This document shows, one piece after another, positions 44,501 to 56,201 of a stretch of 64,000 nt of DNA. Within the stretch, counting starts at the first letter, position 1. Each line of letters begins with the position of its first letter. The notes under the pieces are model-generated. The model did not search any database. It was not told the origin of the DNA and saw only the letters and a list, made by a program, of their open reading frames with translations. This DNA comes from Neonectria sp. B-13 (Eukaryota > Ascomycota > Sordariomycetes > Hypocreales > Nectriaceae): contig NOKP01000034.1 in the NCBI GenBank assembly GCA_002682825.1, positions 409,154 to 473,153 of the forward strand, in the 5' to 3' direction. A program made the translations under genes and the position numbers.

Positions 44501-47500
44501 CCAGACCACGTCGTTGCTGGGAGACGGCGACAAGAAAATGTACAGAACAGGCGACGTGATGAGGATGATGCACGATGGTACCCTAGAATTCCTGGGCAGA
44601 GCAGACCAGCAGGCCAAGATCCGGGGCCAGAGGCTCGAGCTCGACGAGGTTGTGTCATTCTTGAAGGAAATTTCGGCCGACGAGGGTGACCTAGACTTTG
44701 CTGCCACCGTTGCCACCAGTGGCGACGACAACTCTACCCAGCAGCAGCAGCTGTTGGGCTTTGTAGCCCGTAACGCGAGGGGTCTCCTGAAGGGGGAGAC
44801 TGACGCCGAGGTTGAGCTACTCCAGAACCAAGGCCAGGCGTTGAGGTCTTTATTGCAGAGGATCGAGCATAAATGCGAGGCTGAGCTCCCGGCCTTCATG
44901 ATACCCACAATGCTCTGGGTCTCGAGGATCCCCTACCTGGCCGCGTCGGGCAAGGTTGATACTAAGCTCCTGGCCAAGCTGGCGGATGACTTTTTCGCTT
45001 CTCAACAAGATCAACAAGGTCAAGACGGGCCTGCGTCAGCCGCATCCACTTCCACCACAGATTCAGGTCACTCTTTGAACGCCATGGAGTCCGTAGTCGT
45101 CGCAGCTGTAGAGGAGGCTGTGGGAAGCAAAATCAACGCCACAGCAACAAGCAGCATTCATAGCCTAGGCGTCGACAGTCTCTCAGCTGTCCATATGGTG
45201 TCTCTCTTGAGAAAACGAGGCTTTCCCAAGCTGCACATGGCCGACATCCTATCATCTTCGTGCACAGTAGGATCCACGGCTCGATTGGCCGACCGAGACT
45301 CGTATACGGCCGCATCCGCGTCGCCCCTTCAGCAGACGACAAGCAGTCTGCAAGAGGTCAAGACGCTCAGTATGGAAGATCTTGGCCCAGTGGCCATCAG
45401 TCTTAGCAACCTGAAGATTGAAGCCATCCTGCCCTGCCTGCCTCTACAATCAGCCCTTGTCGCTCGGTCCCTGGTGTGGCTGAGCGCCAACAGTGATAGT
45501 GAGGGCAAAGCAGCAGTCGACGTCCCGTACGTCGCGCAGTTCCAATACCGCCTTTCCCGCGGCACGGATGTCATCAGGTGGAAGAAAGCGGCCGAGCTAG
45601 CTGTCGCATCCGAGGCCATGCTGAGGACCTGTTTCGTTCAACGGGAGGACGACGGCCAGATCTTCCAGGTTGTGCTCCGGTCGCCTCCTTTCTCGCCATT
45701 TGACGGCCAAGGAGATTCGGCGGACATGGTGGCCCATATGAACGTACGGCCGCCAATCAGACTTCAAGTTCGAGAGATGGAGGATTCTGACGAGGCTGTC
45801 GTTTCGTTAAAGATACATCATGCCTTGTTCGACGGTGTGGCTATTGACGTGCTCAGGAAGAGGTTGGAGCGGAGCTACGACGGACAAGACCCCATTTCTG
45901 CTTCAGTCAACAAGAGTCTCGATGTGCTAACGAAAATTTCTGGTTACTGCTACCTTTCGGATGCGCAAATAGAATCCACGAAACGCTTATGGCAGGAAAG
46001 GTTGCGTGGTGTGCAGCCGTGCCGTGTCGGAGCCGACAGCGACAATAACAAACATGGCACCATGGTTCGTTCGACTCTGTGTTTTACCTGCACAGCTTCC
46101 CAGCTCAAGGTCAAGCTGCAAGCTCAGTCTCAACAGTCCGGCGTATCTGTATCAACCTCTTCTGCTTTCCAGCTGGCGACCGCCCTCTGTCTAGCTCAAC
46201 TTACTCGACGGACATCAGTCGTTTATGGCTTCGTCATGTCACTCCGGCCCCTACTTCACCACGTTGCTGACGGCGTGGAAGACTTTGTTGGGCCATGCCT
46301 CAACACCCTGGTCCAGACGCTCAGCCTCCAGAGAGGGAATGAGACTTTACCCGAGCTTGCCCAGAGAGTTCATGAAGTCCACGTTGGTGCCTGCCAGGGC
46401 ACAATGCCGCTCGTCAGCGTGGAGAAGGTACAGCGTTGGGCTAGATCTGAGGAGAAGCTGTTCGATAGTCTTCTTAGCATCAACTTTGTCCCCGCGGACG
46501 TGGCGACGGATGGCGAGCCTGAACCAGGGCGCATGAGTGCTCTACATACCCGGAGCAAGAGCGATATGGCCCTGGCCATTGACGTCGATCTGCATGCAGA
46601 CGGCAAGATTATCCTGACGCTTTCGTCGGCTGGGGCCCTGGACGAGTCACAGCTGAACGATATTGGCCGGTTGTTTGAGAAGGTCGTGTACAGTTCTGCC
46701 GACAAGAACGCGAGAGTCGAGTATTTCGTGCCGGCGCACAATGACACGAACACCGTTGCTCCTAACGGCCATTACACCCTCAAATACATGGACCCAGAAC
46801 CAGATCTGGCCAATGAGGGATATCAAGAGGCCTTGGCCTGCGTACAAACAACCGTTTGGCGCCTCCTCCGTCTGAAACCATCTGACATGTCGGACAAGAC
46901 CGCGATGACTTCGCTATACCAGCTGGGCCTGGATTCCATCACCGTTCTTCCATTCGTCAAATTTATCAATAAGACGGAGAACATCAAGCTCACTGCTGAT
47001 GCAGTCATCAAGGCTCGAACCATCCAAGGCGTCGCAAGACTTGTCCAGGAAGCGAAGACAAGGACCAGTACCATTAACAATGGCAGCAAGAAACAAGGCT
47101 CGGACGCCAGAAGCGACAACTCCAGCAATAGCATAAACGACGAAGAGATGTACGACAAGACTCTGGGGCGGCTGGCCAAGGATCTCATGTTCGTCGCGAC
47201 ACCGCTTCAGGAGGGCATGCTCAGTGCATCGCTGGCGATTGCGGGCAAGGCTTACACCTATGTCCACACCATCCAATTGTCCGAACATGCCCTTGAGGTA
47301 GACACTCCTAGCCTCGACAATTTCTTCGCCGCTGTCAGAGATACAGTACAGGCCTGTGAGATATTGAGGACCCGCTTCATCTTCACCCACGATGACGAGG
47401 CACCGTGGGTTGGCATTGTGTCCCCTACTGAACAGAGCCATCTAGTCAATTGGGAGGCAGTGAAGTCGGATCAGCCCGGCAGGGTACAGCTGAGGATTCA

Positions 47501-50264
47501 CCATGCTCTGTACGACGCCACTTCAATTCAGGCCCTGTGGCGTATCCTAGGTGAGAACTACCACCGGCGTCTTCAAGGCCGTGTTCAAGATGGCGAAGAA
47601 GCTGCAAAACATCTGTTCAGACCCTTTGCAAGAGCAGTTGCCTTGGCGCAAAGGGCTTCAGTAGCATTCTGGACCAACGTGGTTCAGGACTATAGCTATA
47701 CGCCACTCGATTTCCCTGGCGACGCATTTCAGGCGTCTTCCGCCTTCCATTTTGCACTGGGCGAACAAGAGCTGTCGCTTCTGCAGACAAGATGCAGGGC
47801 TCTCAGCGTGTCGACCAAGGCGGCGCTTCAGCTGGCGTGGGCGAAAGTACTGTGCGAGTCTGTCTACGGACAAGCTGATGTCGTCTACGGCGAGGTCGTC
47901 TCGACCGGCGGCGGGTTTGACAGTGATAGTGACGCTGTGGTAGTTGGCTCTACCATCAACACGGTGCCCATACGTGTCAAACTGGCGGACCAGGGGATCG
48001 CCGTCAACATTGCAGACGCTTTGGCCCGGGTGCAGAAGCTGAGTGACGATGCGAGGGGGGCGGATACAATGGCCTCTCTGAGGAAGATCCAGACGTTGTG
48101 GAGATCCTCAAGCCGGGACCAGGATCATATCCCCGCGAGTCTTTTCCAAAGTCTGTTCGTGTTTGATGGTGTCATGGCCTCCGCAGACAATGACAGCGAT
48201 GGCTCAACGCGACCGTTGTTCGAGCCTGCCAAGACCCAGAGAGTCGACGGAGACTCTGATGATGGACCGGCGTATGACGAATACCCTCTGATTGTCAGCT
48301 TTCACATCAAGAACAACACCCTTCACGGCAAGTTGAGAGGCAAGATGATCACCAAGGAGGTGGAAACCTTAGGAAGCCAACTGGAGACTGCAGTGAGATG
48401 CGTCGTCTCCTCTGAACTGCAACGACCGGCACTTGACATGACCCACATGGAGGCGGTAGGAAAGAAGAACTCGGCTCTAAACGGAAGAGCCACAAAGGAG
48501 ACGGTCAATCATTTAGAAATGGACAGCCTGGCTCCAAAAGCCGATGCTGTTTTGGAAGTGGTGAAGACGGTGCTCGCCACAAGGTGTAGGGGCAAGGATA
48601 TCGGCTACAACACGAGGCTGGTCAACGTGGGTCTTGACTCGATCTTGGCCATTCGCCTGTCAAGGCTCCTGAGGAAGCAGATGGGAATAAATGCAAGCGT
48701 CTTTGACATCATCAAGGGCGCCAGTGTCCACGACATTGTCAAGAGTACGACCTCGACTCCAAAGGTCGTGGTACAGGAACCGAGACAACAGTTGTTCACC
48801 CAAGAGGAAGAGCTGAAGCGATTAGTGGCCAAAGACCTTGGACTGCCAAAAGACCTTGTCAAGTCTGTACTGCCCGTCCTAGCAGGCCAGCGTGCGCACT
48901 TGGAGCAATGGTTATACAACGGCAAGAGGTTCTTTGAGGCTCCATGGGTGTACCGGGTGGTTGATGATTCTCTCGACGTACACAAAGTGGCGAGCTGCTG
49001 GGCTGAGCTTTGCCGAGTTCACGACGCTCTCCGGACCACGTTTGTCTGGACAGGCAATGTCACAGGGCTATCCCAAGTCACTTTAACCGAGCAATGGACA
49101 GGAGAAGGACGCTTTACGGCTCTCCAAGACTTGTCAAAGCCCATCCAAGCCTTGATCGACGAGCACGTCGGCAAGGAAAACGGCAAGCCGTCAGACTTGA
49201 GGGAGCCCCCAGCTCGTCTCTCGTTCCTGGAGGCTTTAGACGGGAAAGCAGTTGTGCTCCGAGTCCACCACGCGCTGTACGACGCATGGAGTATCAAGAT
49301 GATCGAAAAGGACTTCAACGAGCTTTTGGCCTTTGGCAAGCCGCTGCAGACTCGTGCGTCTTTCGACCGCGTGGTTCGTCAGATCACAGACATCAGGCAG
49401 CCCGATGCCGAGGACGCGTACTGGAAACAGCACCTGTCAAATGCCCAAGACACTGTCCTGCACGCGGGTGCTGGGAGTGATGCATCATCAGCATCATCCA
49501 CATGCAAGTCTCCGCTGGGCCCGCACTTCAAAGTCAGCTATCCCGCCGTCGTCCCACAGAGCACCATCGACGCGCTTTCGCTTACCAAGAGCAACGCACG
49601 CATCTCGGCCGCCATCATCCTCGCTTACGCAAGGACGCTGGGGCATTTCACGAAGCGCTCTCAGCCCACGTTCGGCCTGAACCATGCTTCGCGGTCCCTT
49701 TGCTCCGCAGACGGGGCACAGACTCTCGACTTGACTGCCGCGAGCGTGCCGACTCTGACCATGACACCTTTCTGCGTGGACCTGGATAGCCAAAGCCCCG
49801 GGGCCTCGTCTGAACAGCATCTGCTGGACGTTGTGCAAGACCATCTAGCACAGCTCACCAAATTCGCGCAGTCGGACGGCGTGCAGAAATTCTGCCCCAG
49901 GTTCAACTCCTATATCAACATTCTCTACCCGGGAGACGATGCCGCAGGAGCCGAGAATGAGCATGTCAAAGCCGCGACGAAGGTGCTCAGCAGGCTCAGA
50001 CTCAGGGAGCCGCTTGCGTCAGGTTACTTTACCGTCACTGAGTCGTCGTCATCCACAGTCTCTACTATTGAGGAGCTTGAGACGTCCCACTTGTGCCCGC
50101 ATCGATTCTTCCTCAACGTCATCGTTCATCAAGGTCAAGACATCAGTGCGGCAGTGAGTGGCGATGACGGGCTGTGTGGCGGAGACCTGACGATGGTCAC
50201 GAAGTTCGTGTCATATTTTGGTTCTGAACTGGCAAAAATAATCGAAAGCGCATGGACAGACTAG
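35580..50264 (+). CDS. Ferrichrome-type siderophore NRPS (SidC/NPS2 family), A-T-C-A-T-C-A-T-C-T-C-T-C
   Basis: Model: join(35580..35984, 36045..50264), 4874 aa; the 60-bp intron (GTGAGT donor, GCTAAC branch, TCAG acceptor) is in phase. A second ATG (35595) is an alternative start. Domains: A1 about 227-760 (YTSGTTGMPKG, YGPTETAIY); T1 Ser about 839 (AGMDSL); C1 about 929-1375 (AHCICDG, first His lost); A2 1410-1925 (LWTSGTTGEPKG); T2 about 2005 (LGFSSL); C2 2084-2534 (HHALYDS); A3 2564-3100 (LYTSGSTGRPKG); T3 about 3180 (LGVDSL); C3 3261-3687 (HHALFDG); T4 about 3766 (LGLDSI); C4 3851-4255 (HHALYDA); T5 about 4334 (VGLDSI); C5 4408-4874 (HHALYDA). This order is that of ferricrocin/ferrichrome synthetases, which join three small amino acids and three N5-acyl-N5-hydroxyornithines into a cyclic hexapeptide, reusing the last A domain for the terminal T-C pairs. 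My by-eye ten-residue codes: A1 DIFNMGGIYK, A2 DVQHTITVVK, A3 DPTGVTFIGK. Substrates cannot be assigned from these alone. Confidence 0.95.
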
Positions 50265-51122
50265 GAAGACCGACGCCAATCAGTGACGACGAAAACAAAT
50301 GAGGCTGGAGGAGGGTATAGTTCCAGCAGCTGAACTTGTGATGTAAATAAAAAATGAATAGTAGAAAGAATAGCTCAGTATTATTAATGCTTTGACAGGA
50401 ACGACACAGTGAAAACTTCAATTTAATTGGATTGCTTATCCACAAGTCCAGCTCTCCGGAAACCCACCTAAAAATTGACCATAGGTTTTCTCCTAAACTA
50501 CTCAAACGCAGGCATAATAACGTTGTAATACTGGTTGGGGTTGCTGCCGAAAGAACTCCGTAGCTAATGGCCGACAATTTCTACTGCTATACTCTTCCGC
50601 AGATAAATATGGATGTCTTTGAAGTAGATTGTGTAATTTGCAGCATTGGTTGGGTATACTGTAATTAACGGTCCATTCGGATTCGACATCGGGGATGGAC
50701 AACCTCCTCGTTTTGTTGACGCTCGATATAGAATAGTGAAAATATGCAGCCCTCCTTTGTTGCTGCACTGCTACCCTATACCCAAATGTCGCCGCATAAA
50801 AACTGGCATTCGATAGGGGCGAAACTCAGGGATGAGCACTCGGGTAGGGCTCAGCCGGCTTAATCTATGTGTAATGGGGTAGTAAGCATGCTAGTGTACT
50901 AAACAATGCATGCCTGAAGAATTGGGTTCAGGAGTGATATGCCTGAAACTCACATCCTACCCCTGATGACGTCATCTGACAACAGCGCTGATGTAGGCCC
51001 CAATATGTATTTCAGTTCATCCATGCGTGGCCCACAATCAAAGCAACAGCCATATATCAAGGAACCACATTCAATTTAACTTCAGTAAACAGCGCAGAGG
51101 TAAACGAGACCGAGTATCGAAA
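50265..51122. other. Intergenic, terminator of NRPS and promoter of ankyrin gene
   Basis: No gene seen. ATTAATGCT and TAAATAAAA strings just after the NRPS stop could serve polyadenylation. Confidence 0.45.
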
Positions 51123-52325
51123 ATGGCATCACAAGAGGAACAGACCCGACAGCAGATTATGCTGCAGGCACGGGAGCGACAATTGCAGGTGCTGGCAGCC
51201 AGACAGCAGCAGCTTCGGCAGCAGATGGGGGGGAACCAGATGGGGAACCAGATGGGGAATCAGACGAGGACTCAGATGGGAAGTCAGATGGGAAATCAGA
51301 TGGGACAGACTCAACCAAGAAGCATGGGAACCATGGCCATGGCAATGGGCCCAACTGCAGACTCATCCATGGGCTCATCCTACGATGACATCCCCATCAC
51401 AGAGCCCAATGACCTGAATCTCTTGACAGGCCAAACCCTTTCACAACCAGACTTCGCCTCGTTCCAAGCCGCCTGCCGGGATGGTTCCCTCTCTACCGTT
51501 GAGTCGATGGTCGCCTCGGAGCCTCGCACGCCCGCTTTTCTTCACCAAGGCTTGATTCTCGCGCTTGGCGCCGGCCATGTCGATGTCGCCCGCTACCTGC
51601 TTGAGGCCGGCGCACCCATTGCTCGCCAAACCCCGATACACATCCTATCAGCGCCTGAGGACCAGAAAACGTCACTGTTCGAGCTTCTCACTCAGCACGG
51701 CTGGACTCCCAACACGCCGGGTTTCTACGGCGCTGTCCTCCTCCCAAGGATTGTCACCAACGACGCCCTCCTCGACTGGTTCCTTGCCCATGGCGCAGAC
51801 CCCAACCTGGGCGCTCAGCGCAACAAACGCGATCGCAATGGCGCGGCTGACACTGATTCGTGCTCAGCCCTCGAGGCAGCGGCATCGCACGGCAGTGCAG
51901 AGGCGGTGCAAAAGCTGCTAAGCGCCGGTGCGCAAATACGAAACGGGGTGCCGCTGTACTTTGCAGCAGGGGTGTGCCCCCCTGGCGCAAATCCTCACGC
52001 TGGTCCCGTCACTCCAAGCAGGCAGTTCGACGCGGCAAGGGTTCCTGTCATGGCGCTGCTCGTGGACAACGGCGCAGACGTGAACCAAAAGCTCGAGTCC
52101 CGGCATATGAATCCGCAATATCCGATTGTGAACGCCGTCATGGCAGGGGCCGTGGAGAGAGTCAAGTGGCTCTTGAACCAGGGAGCCGATCCTGGCCTGA
52201 GAGGCGCGTTTGGGAGTGCCTCCGAGTACGCTCAAAAGATGGGGAGCGAAGAGATGAAAAGGGTTATTGAGGAGGGGATTGAGAAGAGGAGGACGGAGTC
52301 TGCCGAGCCGGGATTCGCTATTTGA
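51123..52325 (+). CDS. Ankyrin-repeat protein with Gln/Met-rich N-terminus
   Basis: 400 aa, intronless, from the ATG at 51123 (MASQEEQTRQQIML); the frame extends upstream without an ATG. Residues 15-70 are Gln-rich and carry a short tandem repeat (variants of QMGN at about 33-60). From about 105 come ankyrin-like repeats: FQAACRDGSLSTVESMV, LILALGAGHVDVARYLLEAG, WFLAHGADPNLG, LEAAASHGSAEAVQKLLSAG, ALLVDNGADVNQK and VKWLLNQGADPGLRG. Such proteins are protein-binding scaffolds. The gene follows the siderophore NRPS by 0.86 kb on the same strand but belongs to no known siderophore step. Confidence 0.85.
   Translation: MASQEEQTRQQIMLQARERQLQVLAARQQQLRQQMGGNQMGNQMGNQTRTQMGSQMGNQMGQTQPRSMGTMAMAMGPTADSSMGSSYDDIPITEPNDLNLLTGQTLSQPDFASFQAACRDGSLSTVESMVASEPRTPAFLHQGLILALGAGHVDVARYLLEAGAPIARQTPIHILSAPEDQKTSLFELLTQHGWTPNTPGFYGAVLLPRIVTNDALLDWFLAHGADPNLGAQRNKRDRNGAADTDSCSALEAAASHGSAEAVQKLLSAGAQIRNGVPLYFAAGVCPPGANPHAGPVTPSRQFDAARVPVMALLVDNGADVNQKLESRHMNPQYPIVNAVMAGAVERVKWLLNQGADPGLRGAFGSASEYAQKMGSEEMKRVIEEGIEKRRTESAEPGFAI
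51215..51318 (+). repeat. In-frame short tandem repeat (CAGATGGGNAAC-like)
   Basis: About eight diverged copies of a 12-bp unit coding QMGN within the N-terminus of the ankyrin protein; typical of a site that changes copy number. Confidence 0.7.
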
Positions 52326-52928
52326 GCATGAATTAGCCGCCTGGTCTTAGATAATACTACGTTTGCTTACCTTGTACAGCCCCATTGTCGCCCTAGAACG
52401 ATTGTGACGATTGTAATTTCCATGTGGGGACCCTCAAACTCGGACAAAACGGCACCAAGAACGGGTCTGACACGACAAGGATCAAACCACTAGATCCATT
52501 GGTAGGATTGTACGAGATCCATCTATTACACTACGGGGTTTTGGGGGCGTAGTCTCCATGCCGTGACAAGGATCCACCCATCCGAATACAGGAAATTGTT
52601 CATCACAATATGGGAACGTCGGGGACGCGACCAAGCATGGATTTCGTTCCTCTGAAACAGAAGGATTTCTGTGTCGTTGAACTAAAATCTCATCTGTTAT
52701 CGCAGTATTGCAGGGGCAGTTTCGTCCATTGCGACAGCTAGTGCCCCGACTTTCCACCTAATGAGAGGTACAAGAACCGGCTCTTTAGCTTTGACATGTT
52801 GCTTATTGAATGACAACCACAGGCTATCAGCCTTCTTCTCGCTCTAGTCATTCATTGTAGACTGTATCTCAGTCTAGCCATTCGTTTCAATCGGCTTCAT
52901 TCTGGCCTTCTACGGCTCCGCAAGCAGA
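52326..52928. other. Intergenic, no gene seen
   Basis: A 91-codon minus-strand frame (52482-52757) has no recognisable content. The right end is the promoter of the secreted-protein gene. Confidence 0.45.
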
Positions 52929-55900
52929 ATGCGTTCTCAAGCCTGGTCTGTACCAGCTCGTCGGGCATTTTTTGTCTTGGCGTCGCTGCCTCTCTACGCA
53001 TCTGCTCAGTTGGATATCCTCAACTCTACCCTATCCACGACTGGTGCCCTTACTACGTAAGTGATACCTGAATAGTTCCAGTGAAAGGGGACTAACTCAA
53101 CCACAGCACCAGCGTCTTGGTTCCTTTAGACACCGTCACCAACACTCCTGTTGACACTTCTGTCGGCGAGTCTACCACTGAGTCTTCCATCATTGTTCCG
53201 GAGACTACAACTTCAAGCTGGATCCCTGACACTCCCGAAACCACCGACCCCGCCAACACTCCCGGCAGTGAGACGACAACCACTACTTACCTGCCTGTTG
53301 ATACTACTACCGCCACCACCACTACTAACCTGCCCGTCGATACTACTACTACAACTGCAAGTGAGGGGCCTGTCGATACCACCACCACCACGGAGCAGCC
53401 AGCGGATACTACTACCACGACTACCCAACTGCCCGCTGATAATACCACTACCGATGACCCCACCACCATCACTGATGCTCCCGTCCTCACGACGGCTACA
53501 GGCGCTGCTGCCACCTCTAGCGTCTCTTCCGTGTCGACCGAGATCATCGGCCTGATTCCCATCATCAACTCCTGGAAGGTCGACCCCGAAGGGCTCAAGG
53601 ATACGACCAAGAACACGGTTGACAATGTCAAAAACGACATCATAGGTGTGATCAAAGACTTGGGCGGTGACCCCAACACGGGCTGCGACGGCAAGAAGAA
53701 GCGAGGCCTTCTCGGCGCCATCGGCGACATCATCAATGGCCTAGCCTGTATCGCCAAGGACCTTACCAACATCTCGGGTAGCATCGACATTGGTGATGTG
53801 ACAGCCGTTACTGGTGCCATCACTGGTGTCCAGTCTCAGACTGAGGATCTCACCGAAGAGGAGAACGACGACGACAACTCTTCAGACAAGACTACCGAGC
53901 AGGAAACTACCGAGCAGGAATCTACCACGGAAGAGCCCACGTCAACCACGACCTCTCCCTGCACAGACGACACTGCCGAGCACGTCACCATCATCTGCAA
54001 GCCTACCGAGGTCACCGAGGATGGCAACGTTCGTACGACCGAGACTTGCTTCTCATCCATCACCGCTGAGATCACCGGCTGCTCCGTCACCGAAGCGACC
54101 ACCATCATCTCAACCACCGGCACAGCCGCCGCCATCACGCCTTGTGCTTCCGACACTTGCGGCGGCGCCGATGCCTGCCCCATGGACGAGCTTCCCCTGA
54201 GCGGTGCCAACATGAACTACGTCTCGACCTCGGTTGACTGCGGTGCCATTTCCACCATCACCACCTCTGAGCTCCCCACCGGCTACGGGACTCTCAACGA
54301 CATCTCCGTTGCTGAGCCCACAGCCCGCTCTGACTCGGACGATTCCAGCGCCGCGAAGCGGGACCTTTCTCCTCGTGCGTTCCTGGACAACACCTCTCCT
54401 GATCCGTTCTACGTTGCGAGCCTGTCACCCACCTGGGTCAGCCAGCTCGGAGATGCGTCTGGACACTGGTTCAACTACCCCGAGGCGGGCCAGGGATTCG
54501 TAGGCGTCAACGGTATCTACGGCTGCACAGCCGTCATCATCGCCTCCGAGAAGGGTGTTTATCTTTCTCACATCTGGGAGAACCCCGTCTTCATCGATGG
54601 TGACTGGGAGCCGACTAGCGACGAGTCCTTCAACAGCAACGCCTTCGAGGCTCTCCGCGACGGTACTATATTTGCGCAAAGCATCACTGCTCTTATCGGC
54701 GATGAGGCCAACCCTGGTGTTTTGAACGCCATCTACGCTCCCAAGGTCTTCGTCCTCACTCCTTTCACAACCGCCAATGACCCCAAAGGGATCACCACCG
54801 AGATGCGGTACCAGGACCGCGCTCAGCAGCTCGCCAACAACATCGCCGGCGTCATCCCCGGATCGGGCGGCAGCGGGTACCTCCTGGGCTACACCCGTAC
54901 CAACAAGGAGCTCTCCACCATGGAGCCTGGTTGGTTTGGTCGAGCCATCTTTGAAGTGGACGTTCTGCAGTCCGTGCTGACTACGCCTCAAGCTCCCCAG
55001 GGCAGCCTTGGGCTCCGCGTTGGTCGATGGAGGCTGTGGGTTGAGGACCAGCTCATCACCTACCAAGACTTCTGGATTCCCGACCATACTCAGGGCAACC
55101 AGAAGCGCCAGGACTCGGATGTCGACGCGTGCTTGATTGTGGGAAGCGGCACTGGTACCACTACCGAGGCCACTTCCACTGCTACTGACTCTACCACGAC
55201 TGGCACCGAGACCACCGAGACCACCGAGACCACTCAGACCTCAGTTGAGACCACCGAGACTACTGCGACCACTGAGACTACCGAGACTACTGCTGAGTCT
55301 ACGACTGAGACCACCGAGACGTCGACCACCGAGACTACAACAGGCTCTACCACCCCCCCTACAACTCTTCTGACCTCGACCCTCACTACCACGTCCGCCC
55401 CTGACACCACGTCGAATGAAGAAACCACCACAACTGAGGACACCTTCACTGGTCCCGTTCTCTGTGTCAACTTCGGCGGTCCTAACGTCGCTACCCCTTA
55501 CTGCCAGTGCTCTACAACCACTGACGGCCAGACTTTCCTTGCCACCGCTCCTCTCATCTCGGACCACTGTACCGCTTACACCACCTTCCCCTCCGCCGTC
55601 ACTCTCAAGCCCACTGATGTTGTTACTGAGGCTCCCGAGCCTACTCCCTGGGTTACTACCGAGGACAACGGTGCTGTCCTTTCTTATCCAGACCAGACCG
55701 TCAACATCGGCCAGGTCTTCGGAACGGTCGGGTACACGCAAACTGTCGGAGAGGGCACGCCCGTTACCATCCGACCTCCTGATGCTACCCAGACGGACGC
55801 CAACAACAAAGGCTCTAGTCAGTGTGGTAGTGTCGACGATGCTTGCGACCGAGCCGTTGCCGGGTTTAATGATGACTTTATCTACACCGAGTTCGCGTCC

Positions 55901-56201
55901 TACTACGCCCGTGTCAAGAAGGGAATCATCATCGTGGCTACATTTGGCCAGGCTGGTTGTGTTGTTGAGTATGACTGCAACGACTGGTCCCAGGGCGGCA
56001 TGAACGGAAAGCAGATTAAGGATGCGTAAGTTGACTCGTGCACGTTACATTTATGGACTTTTACTAATACTCAACAGTTACCAATTTTTGAAGGATAACA
56101 ATGATGTCAGCAAGTGTGGTACTAACTACCTCTCCAACACTTGTCATGTAACTGCCAACTACTGTACCAACTGTAATGAGAAACATCAGGATATCAACTA
56201 A
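52929..56201 (+). CDS. Secreted Thr-rich multidomain protein with CNF1-like Cys/His core
   Basis: Model: join(52929..53056, 53107..56025, 56078..56201), 1056 aa; both introns have GTAAGT donors and CAACAG/CCACAG-type acceptors and join in phase. A signal peptide (FFVLASLPLYASA, cleavage about residue 26) directs secretion. Residues 55-175 and 715-820 are Thr/Ser/Pro mucin-like stretches (TTTTEQPADTTTTT, TTETTETTQTS), likely O-mannosylated. The central segment 462-710 is bounded by dibasic sites (AAKR-D, NQKR-Q); another site, KKKR-G, is at 242. It contains WFNYPEAGQGFVGVNGIYGC followed by TAVIIASEKGVYLSHIWENP, with Cys516 and His531 15 residues apart, the same Cys-His spacing as in the CNF1-type deamidase fold. 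The C-terminal 200 residues are Cys-rich. No GPI signal. Homologues with this central domain are, to my knowledge, uncharacterised fungal secreted proteins; enzymatic activity is inference. Confidence 0.85.

Noticed and set aside
53287..53823. 178-codon minus-strand frame opposite the Thr-rich secreted protein
   Set aside because: Mirror of ACC/ACT codon repeats giving Val/Gly runs; the plus strand has a signal peptide, introns and conserved domains.
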